Position numbers and translations under genes: made by a program
NCBI RefSeq assembly: GCF_029952955.1
Contig: NZ_JASATX010000005.1
Span: 57,164-121,163 of the forward strand
Direction of reading: 5' to 3'
DNA from: Ruicaihuangia caeni
GTDB lineage: Bacteria > Actinomycetota > Actinomycetes > Actinomycetales > Microbacteriaceae
DNA: 64,000 bases
Notes under the pieces: generated by a model
Told to the model about the DNA's origin: nothing
The model's database searches: none
What the model saw: only the letters and a program-made list of their open reading frames with translations
Shown here: in pieces, positions 22,977 through 33,299 of the stretch
Position numbering within the stretch: position 1 is the first letter of the stretch
How the letters are laid out: each line of letters opens with the position of its first letter

Positions 22977-23893
22977 GCCTGGTTCTCCTTCAAAGACTCG
23001 GCGATAGCGGCATTCGCGTTCGCGGTGAGAGTGAGGAAGGCCTCCTCGAGGCTGGCCCCTCGCACGGTGAGGCCGCGGAAGGGAATACCGGAGGCGACAA
23101 GCTCACGAACAGCCGTATCGGCGTCGCGGGCGAACAGCGTGAGCGAGCCGTCAGCCTCGGGACGCGAGTCGACGACGCCGGGAAGGGCGATCGCTGCCTG
23201 GGCCTCGGGGGTCGTGAGGCGGAGCATCCGGAGTTCCACTTGGTCGAGCACGGCATGCAACTCGTCGTCGACCAGTACGCGGCCGCGGTCGACGACCACC
23301 ACCCGCTGAGCGAGCGCCTCGATCTCTTCGAGGTAGTGGCTGGTCACGACCACCGTCGCGCCGGCCTCATGCTGGCGGCGAACTGCATCCCAGAGCGCCC
23401 GGCGTCCGTCGACGTCGAGACCCGTGGTCGGTTCGTCGAGCAAGACAAGCTTCGGACGACCGACGAAAGCGAGCGCGACGCTGAGCCTGCGGCGCTGCCC
23501 GCCGGAGAGCGCACCGGTCTGCCGCTTGAGCAACGCGGTGAGACCGAACTCCTCAGCGAGCTCGGCAGTCGGCACCGGCTGGTCGAAGTGGCGTCCGATG
23601 AACTCGATCACCTCTCGCACCCGGAGCGTGGCTGGCAGCGCGGTCTCTTGCGGGGTGCACCCGAGGTGGGCGCGCGTCGACGGAGCCGACGGATCGCCCC
23701 CGAAGAGCTCGATCGTGCCGCTGCTGGGGCGCCGAAGCCCCTGCAACAGAGACAGCAGTGTCGTCTTGCCGGCGCCGTTCGGGCCGAGCAATCCGACGAT
23801 GCGGCCGGCACCGATCTCGAGCGAGACGTCATCGAGCGCGGTGACATCGCCGAAGCGTCGGGTGACCCGGTCGAGCCGGGCGAGGGTGGTCAC
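22973..23893 (-). CDS. ABC transporter ATP-binding protein (ABC-2 partner)
   Basis: 306 residues. Walker A GPNGAGKTT (about 38-46), signature LSGGQRRRL, Walker B VLLDEPTTGLD, switch His in VVVTSHYLEE. The C-terminal ~80 residues form the small domain often seen in CcmA-type drug/polyketide exporters. Powers the permease encoded next. Overlaps the HTH gene upstream by 4 nt, giving a tightly coupled operon. Confidence 0.94.
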   Translation of the reverse strand: MTTLARLDRVTRRFGDVTALDDVSLEIGAGRIVGLLGPNGAGKTTLLSLLQGLRRPSSGTIELFGGDPSAPSTRAHLGCTPQETALPATLRVREVIEFIGRHFDQPVPTAELAEEFGLTALLKRQTGALSGGQRRRLSVALAFVGRPKLVLLDEPTTGLDVDGRRALWDAVRRQHEAGATVVVTSHYLEEIEALAQRVVVVDRGRVLVDDELHAVLDQVELRMLRLTTPEAQAAIALPGVVDSRPEADGSLTLFARDADTAVRELVASGIPFRGLTVRGASLEEAFLTLTANANAAIAESLKENQA

Positions 23894-24186
23894 GATTCTC
23901 CTCCTAGCAAGTCTTTCAATGCAGTGGTGTAGTCCTCGAACGCGCGGCGCCCGAGCCTGCTGAGCGCGAGGTAGGTCGCCGGTGTGCGGCCCTCGTGCGT
24001 CTTCTGAACTTCGACGTACCCGGCGTCTTCGAGCTTGCGCAGATGCGTCGAGAGGTTGCCCGCTGTCATGTCGAGCAGCTCTTGAAGTCGGGTGAACGAG
24101 ATGCGATCGCCGCGAGGGACCGCAGCGAGCGTGGCGGTGATGCGGAGTCGTGCAGCGGCGTGAATGACGGGATCGAGCTCGACCAT
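23890..24186 (-). CDS. Winged-helix transcriptional regulator
   Basis: 98 residues, a single winged-helix domain (MarR/ArsR-like fold, HTH_34-type): helix RLRITATLAAVP, recognition helix MTAGNLSTHLRKLEDAGYVEV, wing KTHEGRTPATYLALSRLGRRAF. Small regulators of this type commonly sit in ABC-2 exporter operons and repress them. A perfect palindrome ACTTTGT-ATC-ACAAAGT upstream of the first operon gene is a plausible site. Confidence 0.88.
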   Translation of the reverse strand: MVELDPVIHAAARLRITATLAAVPRGDRISFTRLQELLDMTAGNLSTHLRKLEDAGYVEVQKTHEGRTPATYLALSRLGRRAFEDYTTALKDLLGGES

Positions 24187-24190
24187 GCCA

Positions 24191-24862
24191 TCACCTCTTG
24201 CGTGCCCTCAGGGCATCGCGAATGGAGGCAGCGAGGAAGACAACCCCACCGAGCGCCATCACGAGGTTGTTATGAGGAGCGCCGGCGAACGGGGCGAGCG
24301 CTCCGAGCGCCAGCAAGGGCACGCCCACCACAAGCTGACTCTTCTCGTTCCAGAGCGCGGCGCCGAAAAGATACATGATGCCCGCCATGACCGCGTAGGC
24401 CGACGGGAAGTAGAGCGATGCGAGCTCCTGAGAGAGTCCGTGCTGCAGCAGACCCATGCCGATCGCGGCAAGCGCGATTCCAAGCACCGACCACGAGAGG
24501 CCATACACGGCGCCAGCGAAATCAGACGCCCCCCGCACGCCCCGACCGATCCGGATGCCGACGATCGCCGAGATCACGATCGCCGTCACGATGAGCGCCG
24601 CGAAGATGGCACCGGCGAGCGCCAGAGGCATCCACTCGGCCGACCAGCCGAGCCAGAGCAGCACGAAGCCAATGAGCCAGGCGATGCCCCACACCCCGTA
24701 CAGCAGCGCCACGGACAGCACATGCGCTTGCGTGAATGCCCGCTGCTGGTGCTCGAGCAGCGCGAGCATCTCAGCGGGATCAAGCGGCTCGTCACCGAGT
24801 TCAGCCTGCTGTGGAGTCTGCGGGACTGCCGGCTTGTTCTTCGACGAATGACCTGAGTCCAT
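24191..24862 (-). CDS. Uncharacterised membrane protein heading the ABC-2 operon
   Basis: 223 residues, about six hydrophobic helices (roughly 45-70, 78-105, 118-140, 153-170, 178-195, 200-213) after a ~40-residue soluble, Pro/Gln-rich N-terminus; ends RDALRARKR. No family recognised. It lies 4 bp upstream of the HTH regulator gene, so it is first in a four-gene transcript with the regulator and ABC exporter. There is no Shine-Dalgarno, and a palindrome begins only 4 nt before the ATG, so initiation may be leaderless or further downstream. Confidence 0.75.
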   Translation of the reverse strand: MDSGHSSKNKPAVPQTPQQAELGDEPLDPAEMLALLEHQQRAFTQAHVLSVALLYGVWGIAWLIGFVLLWLGWSAEWMPLALAGAIFAALIVTAIVISAIVGIRIGRGVRGASDFAGAVYGLSWSVLGIALAAIGMGLLQHGLSQELASLYFPSAYAVMAGIMYLFGAALWNEKSQLVVGVPLLALGALAPFAGAPHNNLVMALGGVVFLAASIRDALRARKR

Positions 24863-24866
24863 ATCA

Positions 24867-24883
24867 ACTTTGTATCACAAAGT
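24867..24883 (-). promoter_or_regulatory. Palindrome ACTTTGT-N3-ACAAAGT before the ABC-2 operon
   Basis: Perfect 7-bp arms (24867-24873 and 24877-24883) with a 3-bp centre, ending 4 nt from the start codon of the membrane-protein gene. Most likely the operator of the operon's own winged-helix regulator; inferred from position only. Confidence 0.6.
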
Positions 24884-24978
24884 ACTTCATCCGGACAAGA
24901 ACTCTGTGACGGCACGCTACGGCCGGGGCCAGCCGCGCACGGGCGCGTATCCCGCCGAGCGGGATCGCGCGCGGCGGC

Positions 24979-26319
24979 TCAGCGGTCCTGGTAGACGTCG
25001 GGGATGCCGTCGCCGTCGGCGTCGACCGCTTCCTTCAGCGCGATCCGGCGGTAGCGACGATTGCGGATCGACAGCAGGATCGACGCGAGGATCGCCGCGA
25101 TCAAAGAAGCGACGAGAATCCCGACCTTGGCGTGGTCATGGTGCGGATTCGCGCCCGGGAAGCTCAGCTCGGTGATGAGCAGCGACACTGTGAATCCGAT
25201 GCCGGCGAGCAGGCCCACGCCTGTGATGTCGATCCACTTGAGCGCCGGATCCAGACGGATGCCGCGGGCCCGTGTGATGACCCAGGTGGCGAGCACGATG
25301 CCGATCGGCTTGCCGACGACCAGCCCTGCCACGATCCCGATCGTGACCGGGTCGGTCAGCGCGGCGATGAAGCCCTCGTGGCCACCGAGCGCGACACCGG
25401 CGGAGAAGAACGCGAAGACCGGAACCGCGAAACCCGCCGACAACGGGCGGAAGCGGTGCTCGAACACTTCGGCGAGACCGGGCTCGCCTTCACCGACGGC
25501 GTCGCGGCGGCGGTGCAGCACTGGGATGGTGAAGCCCAGCAGCACTCCCGCGATCGTCGCGTGGATTCCGGCGGCATGCACGAACGCCCAGGCCACGACG
25601 CCGATTGGGAGCAGCACCGCCCATGCTGCGACCGGACGGAGGTGGAAGAACTGCCGGTAGCGCTGCGCCAGCACCGCGTAGAGGGCGATGGTGAGCAGCG
25701 CGAGGAGGAGCGGAACCAGCTCGATCGACTCGGTGTAGAAGACCGCGATGATGCCGATCGCCATGAGGTCGTCGACGACGGCAAGCGTGAGCAGGAAGAT
25801 CCGGAGCGCGCTGGGCAGGTGCGAGCCGATGATCGCGAGCACCGCGACGGCGAAAGCGATGTCGGTGGCCGTGGGAATGGCCCAGCCCTTGGCGAGCTCA
25901 GCATCCGGCGCGACGATCGCGATGTAGAACGCGGCGGGTACCACGACGCCGCCGATCGCGGCGACGACCGGCACGATCGCTGTGCTGAATCGGCGCAGGT
26001 CGCCGGCGACGAGTTCGCGCTTGAGCTCCAACCCGACCAGGAAGAAGAAGATCGCCAGCAAGCCGTCGGCGGCCCACGCTCCGAGACTGAGACGCAAGTG
26101 CCATGGCTCATACCCGAACTCGAGGTCGCGCAGCCAGAAGTAGCCCTCCGCCCACGGCGAGTTCGCCCAGATGATCGCGATCGCCGCCATGAGCACCAGC
26201 AGACCGCCGCCGACGGTCTCCTTGCGGAGCAGCGCGCCGATGCGCACCGCCTCGGCGTAGCTCCCACGACGAGGGAACTGCGGGGTTTCTGCTGAATGGC
26301 GAGAATGCTGTGAGGTCAC
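24979..26319 (-). CDS. nhaA: Na+/H+ antiporter NhaA
   Basis: About 12 hydrophobic helices; exchanges internal Na+ or Li+ for external protons. Key elements: [49 protein letters not shown], and the paired aspartates of [17 protein letters not shown] (ion site). GKPIGI and [10 protein letters not shown] follow later. 446 residues from GTG 26319, with GGAG upstream; the longer frame is not supported. Odd: the C-terminal tail ends [13 protein letters not shown], which resembles a thrombospondin-type-3 calcium-binding repeat and is not part of the family core. Confidence 0.95.
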   Translation of the reverse strand: MTSQHSRHSAETPQFPRRGSYAEAVRIGALLRKETVGGGLLVLMAAIAIIWANSPWAEGYFWLRDLEFGYEPWHLRLSLGAWAADGLLAIFFFLVGLELKRELVAGDLRRFSTAIVPVVAAIGGVVVPAAFYIAIVAPDAELAKGWAIPTATDIAFAVAVLAIIGSHLPSALRIFLLTLAVVDDLMAIGIIAVFYTESIELVPLLLALLTIALYAVLAQRYRQFFHLRPVAAWAVLLPIGVVAWAFVHAAGIHATIAGVLLGFTIPVLHRRRDAVGEGEPGLAEVFEHRFRPLSAGFAVPVFAFFSAGVALGGHEGFIAALTDPVTIGIVAGLVVGKPIGIVLATWVITRARGIRLDPALKWIDITGVGLLAGIGFTVSLLITELSFPGANPHHDHAKVGILVASLIAAILASILLSIRNRRYRRIALKEAVDADGDGIPDVYQDR

Positions 26320-26432
26320 GATGGCTCCGGTGCGGTCGACAGTACGAAATGTCGACCAGGCTTCCCGACGCGCCACCACCAGCGTACGTCACGCAGTGCG
26401 CGAGATGACCCGCGGCGTAGGATGGAGGGCTC

Positions 26433-29400
26433 ATGTCTGCCCCGCTCCTCGCGATCTCGTACCCCGCTGAACTGCCGGTCAGCCAGCGGCGCGACGACAT
26501 CGCCAAGGCGATCGCCGATCATCAGGTCGTCATCGTCGCGGGAGCGACCGGATCGGGCAAGACCACGCAGTTGCCGAAGATCTGCCTCGAGCTCGGGCGC
26601 ACGATGATCGGGCACACCCAACCCAGGCGCATCGCAGCGCGCACGATCGCCGAACGCGTCGCCGAGGAACTCGGCTCAGAGCTCGGCGACCTCGTCGGCT
26701 ACCAGGTGCGATTCACCGACCAGGTGTCGGCCAAGACTCGCATCAAGCTGATGACCGACGGCATCCTGCTCAACGAGATCCACCGCGATCGACTGCTCAA
26801 GCGATACGACACGATCATCATCGATGAGGCGCACGAGCGCAGCCTCACGATCGACTTCTTGCTCGGCTACCTCAAGCGCATCCTCCCCAAGCGGCCCGAT
26901 CTCAAGGTCATCATCACCTCGGCGACGATCGATCCCGAGAGCTTCGCGAAGCACTTCGCGGATGCCGAGGGCAGGCCGGCTCCGATCGTCGAGGTGTCGG
27001 GACGCACCTACCCGGTCGAGATCCGCTATCGCCCTCTCGACCCGGATGCCGTCGACACCGACGATAGCGACGACGTCGATGACGCGTTCGCAGACGGCCC
27101 TTCGGAGCCGGAGCGCACCAAGCGCCGCAACCCGAGCCCTTCGGTCGCACGCGAGCCGATCGACCTCATGGACGGCATCATCGCCGGGCTCGAAGAACTC
27201 GGCCGCGAAGAGCCCGGCGATGTGCTCGTGTTCCTCAGCGGCGAGAACGAGATCCGTGACGCTGAAGACGCGATCCGCGGCGCGATCCAGCCTCGCTCAC
27301 CCCTCGATGGCACCGAGGTGCTGCCCCTCTACGGGCGGCTGAGCGCAGCCGATCAGCACCGCGTGTTCGAGCCGGGACGGGCTCCCGGCATCCGTCGCCG
27401 CGTCGTGCTGGCCACCAATGTCGCCGAGACGAGCCTCACGGTGCCCGGCATCAAGTACGTGATCGACGCGGGCACCGCGCGCATCTCGCGGTACTCCCCG
27501 CGGTCGAAGGTGCAACGACTGCCGATCGAGCCGATCTCGCAGGCCTCGGCCAACCAGCGCTCGGGCCGCTCTGGCCGCACCAGCGATGGCATCGCCATCC
27601 GCCTCTACTCGGAGGCCGACTACGAGCGGCGCCCGGAGTTCACTGAACCGGAGATCCTCCGCACGAACCTCGCGGCGGTGATCCTGCAGATGATCGCGCT
27701 CGGTCTCGGCGAGATCGAACGATTCCCGTTCCTGCAGCCGCCCGACTCGCGCGGCATCAAGGACGGGCTCGATCTGCTGCGCGAACTCGGGGCGATCGAC
27801 CGAGACGGTGCGATCACGCGCGTGGGCCGACAGCTCACGCAACTCGCCATCGACCCCCGCTTCGCGCGCATGGTGATCGAGAGCGGTCGGCAGGGGCACA
27901 CGCGCGAGGTGATCGCGATCGTCGCGGCGCTGTCTATCCAAGACCCGCGTGAGCGCCCGCTCGAGAAGCGCCCGCAGGCCGACCAGTTGCACGCCCGGTT
28001 CACCGACCCGACGAGCGACTTCATCACGCTGCTCAACCTCTGGAACTACCTCAAGGAGCAGGAGCGGATGCTGTCGGGCAGCGCCCTGCGCCGACTGTGC
28101 CGTGCGGAGTTCATCAACTTCCTGCGGTTCCGCGAGTGGGAAGACGTCGTGCGGCAGCTCACGCGCGCGGCGAAGCAACTCGGGCTCCACGTCGAGTCGG
28201 AGAAGAAGGGGGGCGGCGCGGATGCCGCAGTCGCCGCTGTCGCCGCTGCCGTCGCCGACGCGCCCACGCGCGCGCCTGTGGCGGCCGACGCCATCCATCG
28301 CTCGTTGCTCGCCGGTCTGCTGAGCCATATCGGCCTTCGCGACGCGCAGAAGAAGGACTACGTCGGCGCACGAAACCACCGATTCCTGATCTTCCCCGGC
28401 TCGGGCCTCGCAAAGAAGCAACCGCAGGCCGTGATGGCAGCCGAACTCGTGGAGACGAGCCGGTTGTTCGCGCGCACCGTCGCCGCGATCGAACCGGCGT
28501 GGGCCGAGCAACTCGCGGGCGACCTCGTCAAGCGCACGTATTCGGAGCCGCACTGGGAGAAGAAGCAGGGGGCTGCGGTCGCGTGGGAGCGGGCGACGCT
28601 CTACGGAGTGCCGATCGTGCCGCGACGGCGAGCGCAGTACGCCCGCGTGGATCCTGAGCATGCCCGCGAGCTGTTCATTCGCCACGGGCTCGTCGAGGGC
28701 GATTGGGACGTCTCGCGGCTGAACCGCAAGCTCTTCGAGTTCGACCGCAAGAATCGGGCGCTGCGCGCACGGCTCGAGCAGTTGGAGGAGCGCACGCGAC
28801 GCCGCGACATCCTCTTCGACGACGAAGCGGTGTTCGAGTTCTATGACCGGCGCATCCCCGCTGACGTCGCGACGGTGCGCGGCTTCGAGAAGTGGTGGCG
28901 CGGCGCATCGCGCGAGCAGCCGAGCCTGCTCACCATGACCGAAGACGACCTCGCCGCCGATACCGCCGTCGACTCCCAGGCGTACCCGACGTCGTGGACG
29001 CAAGGCGACCAGAAGCTCGGCATCGGCTACCGCTTCGAGCCCGGCGCCGACGACGATGGCGTGACGGTGAAGGTACCGCTGCCGCTGCTGTCGCGCGTGA
29101 AGCCCCAAGGTTTCGACTGGCTCGTGCCGGGCCTTCGCGAGGAACTCGTGACCGCGCTGCTGAAGACGCTGCCGAAGGCGATCCGCCGCAATGTCGTGCC
29201 CGCCTCCGATTGGGCGCGGCGGCTGCTCGAGGCAGTGCCGGCAGGTGCCGACCTGTCGGATGCCGGCATCACCGAGTTCCTCGCCCGCGAGATCCAACGG
29301 CAGACCTTCACGCCGGTCTCCCCCGACGACTTCGACCTCGACCGGCTGCCTCCGCACCTGCGGCCCGGCTTCGCGGTGACCGACGACCGAGGGCGCGTGC

Positions 29401-30362
29401 TGGCCCGCAGCAAGAGCCTCGAGTCGCTGCAGCAGAAGCTGAAGTCACGGGCGCGCGACTCGGTCGCAGCGGTCACCGAGCGAGCGGTGCCCAACTCGAT
29501 CGAGCGCGAAGGCATCACCGCGTGGGATTTCGGCGAGTTGCCGAAGGCCGTCGACACTCGCAGCGGCGGCGGAGTGATCCGCGCGTATCCCGCGCTCACC
29601 GATCGCGGCGGCAGCGTATCGATCACGCTGCTGACCACACCCGAAGATCAGGCGCGTGAGTTGCCCCGCGGCATCCGCCGTCTCCTGGCCCTCACGATCC
29701 CGTCGCCGCTCGGGTACGTGCGCGACCACCTCTCGCAGCACGAGAAGCTCACCCTCGCGACGAGCCCGTACCAGAACGTGCAAGCGCTGCTCGATGACTG
29801 CCTCGACGCCTGCCTCGACCAGGCGCTGCGTGCGCGGCATCCGAACAGGATGCTGTTCACCGCCGAGGAGTTCGAGGCGCTGCGACGCGAGGCCTCCGCC
29901 GGCCTCGTCGACCAGCTCTACGCCGCCGTTTCGCTCACAGCACGCACGCTCGCCGCCCACCGCGAGGCCGAGAAGGCATTGAAGTCGGCAACGAACATGA
30001 GCGTGCTGCCCGCCGTCGCCGACGCACGCGAGCAGCTCGCCGCACTCATCTTCCGCGGCTTCGTGTCACGCACCGGCCTCGCCCAGCTGCGGCACCTTCC
30101 GCGCTATCTGCAGGCCGTCGTCTCGCGCCTGGAGAAGCTCGCAACCGACATCGCTCGCGACCGCGGCTGGATGAACGAGGTCGCCGCCGCGACCGCCGCC
30201 TACACAAGGGCGGGCGGCACACTGCCACTGGGACCGGATGCTGCCCCGCATCTCGTGCACGTCCGCTGGCTGCTCGAAGAGCTCCGCGTCAGCCTCTTCG
30301 CCCAGCAGCTGGGCACTGCCGAACCCGTCTCGCTCCAGCGCATCCAGAAGGCACTGAAGTAG
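26433..30362 (+). CDS. hrpA: ATP-dependent RNA helicase HrpA
   Basis: 1309-residue DEAH-box helicase. Motif I GATGSGKTTQLPK (about 36-48), motif Ia TQPRRIAA, motif II DEAHERSL, motif III SATID, motif V ATNVAETSLTVPGI and motif VI QRSGRSGR are all present. A helicase-associated domain and OB-like region follow, and the C-terminal ~600 residues are the DUF3418-type domain specific to HrpA. In E. coli HrpA acts in ribosome rescue and mRNA processing. ATG at 26433 follows TAGGAT (26418-26423); no Shine-Dalgarno. An acidic insertion (DPDAVDTDDSDDVDDAFADG) lies between motifs III and IV. Confidence 0.96.
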   Translation: MSAPLLAISYPAELPVSQRRDDIAKAIADHQVVIVAGATGSGKTTQLPKICLELGRTMIGHTQPRRIAARTIAERVAEELGSELGDLVGYQVRFTDQVSAKTRIKLMTDGILLNEIHRDRLLKRYDTIIIDEAHERSLTIDFLLGYLKRILPKRPDLKVIITSATIDPESFAKHFADAEGRPAPIVEVSGRTYPVEIRYRPLDPDAVDTDDSDDVDDAFADGPSEPERTKRRNPSPSVAREPIDLMDGIIAGLEELGREEPGDVLVFLSGENEIRDAEDAIRGAIQPRSPLDGTEVLPLYGRLSAADQHRVFEPGRAPGIRRRVVLATNVAETSLTVPGIKYVIDAGTARISRYSPRSKVQRLPIEPISQASANQRSGRSGRTSDGIAIRLYSEADYERRPEFTEPEILRTNLAAVILQMIALGLGEIERFPFLQPPDSRGIKDGLDLLRELGAIDRDGAITRVGRQLTQLAIDPRFARMVIESGRQGHTREVIAIVAALSIQDPRERPLEKRPQADQLHARFTDPTSDFITLLNLWNYLKEQERMLSGSALRRLCRAEFINFLRFREWEDVVRQLTRAAKQLGLHVESEKKGGGADAAVAAVAAAVADAPTRAPVAADAIHRSLLAGLLSHIGLRDAQKKDYVGARNHRFLIFPGSGLAKKQPQAVMAAELVETSRLFARTVAAIEPAWAEQLAGDLVKRTYSEPHWEKKQGAAVAWERATLYGVPIVPRRRAQYARVDPEHARELFIRHGLVEGDWDVSRLNRKLFEFDRKNRALRARLEQLEERTRRRDILFDDEAVFEFYDRRIPADVATVRGFEKWWRGASREQPSLLTMTEDDLAADTAVDSQAYPTSWTQGDQKLGIGYRFEPGADDDGVTVKVPLPLLSRVKPQGFDWLVPGLREELVTALLKTLPKAIRRNVVPASDWARRLLEAVPAGADLSDAGITEFLAREIQRQTFTPVSPDDFDLDRLPPHLRPGFAVTDDRGRVLARSKSLESLQQKLKSRARDSVAAVTERAVPNSIEREGITAWDFGELPKAVDTRSGGGVIRAYPALTDRGGSVSITLLTTPEDQARELPRGIRRLLALTIPSPLGYVRDHLSQHEKLTLATSPYQNVQALLDDCLDACLDQALRARHPNRMLFTAEEFEALRREASAGLVDQLYAAVSLTARTLAAHREAEKALKSATNMSVLPAVADAREQLAALIFRGFVSRTGLAQLRHLPRYLQAVVSRLEKLATDIARDRGWMNEVAAATAAYTRAGGTLPLGPDAAPHLVHVRWLLEELRVSLFAQQLGTAEPVSLQRIQKALK

Positions 30363-30402
30363 CTGCTAGAGCAGCGCTAGGCACAATCCACTTCAGATGC
30401 GA

Positions 30403-30996
30403 TCAGGAACCGGCGCGAGCGAAGGTCTCCTCCTGTGCCTGAATTGCCAACTGCATTCCTCGTAACTTATCCACGAAGTCCCGCTCCGACATGTCACCTG
30501 TCTTCCATTTGCGGATGTCGCCAACAATCTCTCCGAACCGACCAATCTGCCATGCGGTTCGCGCACGCTTGAAGTGGAACAGCGTCTCAGCTAGTTGAAG
30601 CGCAACCGCGCGATCACGCTTCGTAGCTTCGAGCACGGCGATGTCGACAGTGGTTTGCAGTTCCACGTCGATGGGTCCGCCAAAGGTCGTGTTTCTGTCT
30701 TTCGGAAAAACCGAAGTGATTGATCCGTCTTGAAGATTGCGGCTGTAGCTCGGCTCGCTCAACCATGCTTCGCATCTGAGCGCGTGGGCACCAATGGCGT
30801 GCATTAGGTGCACGAAAGCAAGATCCGACTCGGCCTGCTGTCGACGCCACTGTTCGACTTGATTCGCGAGGAGCAAGCCCGCCACGCCGATAAGTGCAGC
30901 GAGGAGTACGACTCCTGCGTTCAACAACGCGTCCCCCAGTTCAAGTTCAGTTGACTTCAGAACTACCGACCCGATGACGACGAGCATGACATCCAC
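30403..30996 (-). CDS. Unrecognised single-pass membrane protein of the HEPN island
   Basis: About 197 residues from GTG 30996 (ATG 31008 or 30987 are alternatives). One clear membrane helix (ALLNAGVVLLAALIGVAGLL, about residues 25-44) after a short hydrophobic start, then a cytosolic helical domain: QVEQWRRQQAESDLAFVHLMH, TVDIAVLEATKRDRAVALQL and a charged end KWKTGDMSERDFVDKLRG. No family recognised. Base composition is lower in G+C and includes rarer codons than its neighbours, suggesting transfer. GTG 30996 is preferred because a TATGCT -10 hexamer (31004-31009) precedes it by 7 nt. Divergent from the HEPN gene; the two likely -10 elements are only 22 bp apart. Confidence 0.6.
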   Translation of the reverse strand: MDVMLVVIGSVVLKSTELELGDALLNAGVVLLAALIGVAGLLLANQVEQWRRQQAESDLAFVHLMHAIGAHALRCEAWLSEPSYSRNLQDGSITSVFPKDRNTTFGGPIDVELQTTVDIAVLEATKRDRAVALQLAETLFHFKRARTAWQIGRFGEIVGDIRKWKTGDMSERDFVDKLRGMQLAIQAQEETFARAGS

Positions 30997-31003
30997 GCGA
31001 GGG

Positions 31004-31037
31004 AGCATATCGCCGTCGCGACAGCCTTCTGTAGTGT
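31004..31037. promoter_or_regulatory. Back-to-back overlapping promoters of the HEPN island
   Basis: Minus-strand -10 candidate TATGCT (31009-31004) lies 7 nt before GTG 30996; plus-strand -10 candidate TAGTGT (31032-31037) lies 7 nt before GTG 31045. With normal spacing each gene's -35 region falls on the other's -10, so polymerase binding in one direction would exclude the other. Confidence 0.5.
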
Positions 31038-31044
31038 CTGGGAC

Positions 31045-32403
31045 GTGAGCGAATCAGCCTTGCCAGCCGCAGTCGAACCGGCGACCATAAGTCACCTCTC
31101 GGTTGACCAACGGTTCCTCGGGCTGGGCGACTACTTTCTTCAAGCTGTCGAGCGATTGAGGGATACACATGCTGGCCTGGCGAGCGCCGCTCAACGGCTC
31201 GATGACCTGAGTTCCGTGTTCGACGGCGCTCGGAGCAGGATGGCGCGCGAAGCCACAACCGAGCAGAAGGCCATAGTGGTTGAAGTTTTCGATAGCGTCC
31301 CGGAATCAGGCATGGCGCGAGAGGAGTTCATCCGACGAATGTGGGAGGCCACTTCGGACTTCTCATGGGGACCAGATTTTGTAGGAGCCCTTGTCGATGC
31401 GGCACACCGGCAACCACGGGAGCCGCTGTTTCACGGGGCCATGCTTACGAGTGCTGTGTCGAGCTTGGAGGCGCACCTTGCACATCTCGCGGAGGAGTAC
31501 TTCCGTGCGGCGCCGGAAGCGCTCCACGACCTACCCCGAGAGTCGGCGAAGGAGTTTTCGCTCCGTGACATTCTCGCCATGTCATCAATAGAAGAAGCCC
31601 TGGAGGCCGCTATCGAGTCGAGAATATCCGAGCTCTCCTACGGAAACTTGGCAGGCTGGCGTGCGTTCTTCAAGGACCGCATGAAGATCGAAATGCCCGA
31701 AATGGCACTCGATTGGTCCGCGCTGATCGAAGTATTCGAACGTCGCAACTGCATTGTTCATCATGAAGGCCGCGCATCGAGGCGTTACGTGCGCTCAATT
31801 GAGACGCAGGTAAGCGTCCACGACACCCTGCAGACAGACCGCGACTACGTCCAACAGGCTATTAGCGCTCTAGAGTTGCTCGGTATCCGACTTCACGTTG
31901 CCGTGTGGCGCAAGTTCACTACCGATGCTTCTCTAGTCGGAGAGTGGGTCGAGGCGACTAGCTTCGCGGCGCTCAGGCGCGAAGAGTGGGCAACGAGTTT
32001 GCATCTATACGAGACATGGCGCAGCCTGCCGCTGTCCAATCATGAGTCGATATTGGCTCACGTCAACCTACTCCTCGCGAAGAAAGGCATTCACGGCCTC
32101 ACCGCCGCCCAGGCTGAAATCGAGGCTTGGGACGTATCAGGTCTCGACGAGATTTTCGCATTCGCCAAGTACTCGCTGTTGGAACAACTCGATGAAGCTT
32201 TTGCAATGGTGCCCGAACTGCTCCAGCGCGGCAAGTTGAGTGGATGGGCGCTCGCTGTCTGGCCACTGACGAAGCCATTACGGGCCGACAAACGCATCCA
32301 GAAGTACGCGGGGATAATGCAGGATCATCTTTCTTCAGATGCGACAGTGTCACGCGAAGTCGCCGCTGACGCCGCGCGACCGGAGGGCAGCGCGCGAGAC
32401 TAG
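31045..32403 (+). CDS. HEPN-motif protein, putative RNase-type effector
   Basis: 452 residues. A helix LFHGAMLTSAVSSLEAHLAH (129-148) and, after an acidic linker, the segment LIEVFERRNCIVHHEGRASR (228-247) hold the HEPN signature: R234-N-C-I-V-H239, an R-X4-H motif found in HEPN ribonucleases and HEPN-like defence or toxin proteins. Residues 280-430 are helical and could form TPR-like repeats. The N-terminal ~120 residues are not recognised. GTG start at 31045 is 7 nt after TAGTGT. Lower G+C than flanks, ATA codons, and no GGATGCC heptamers. The divergent membrane protein is the obvious partner. RNase activity is inference from motif alone. Confidence 0.68.
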   Translation: MSESALPAAVEPATISHLSVDQRFLGLGDYFLQAVERLRDTHAGLASAAQRLDDLSSVFDGARSRMAREATTEQKAIVVEVFDSVPESGMAREEFIRRMWEATSDFSWGPDFVGALVDAAHRQPREPLFHGAMLTSAVSSLEAHLAHLAEEYFRAAPEALHDLPRESAKEFSLRDILAMSSIEEALEAAIESRISELSYGNLAGWRAFFKDRMKIEMPEMALDWSALIEVFERRNCIVHHEGRASRRYVRSIETQVSVHDTLQTDRDYVQQAISALELLGIRLHVAVWRKFTTDASLVGEWVEATSFAALRREEWATSLHLYETWRSLPLSNHESILAHVNLLLAKKGIHGLTAAQAEIEAWDVSGLDEIFAFAKYSLLEQLDEAFAMVPELLQRGKLSGWALAVWPLTKPLRADKRIQKYAGIMQDHLSSDATVSREVAADAARPEGSARD

Positions 32404-32480
32404 CGCCGCGCAGGGCACGGCGTATTTCCAGCGCTCTTTCGAGCGATAAACCCCTACCAGTCGCGATTCCCGGCCGAGGC

Positions 32481-33295
<815 letters not shown>

Positions 33296-33299
<4 letters not shown>

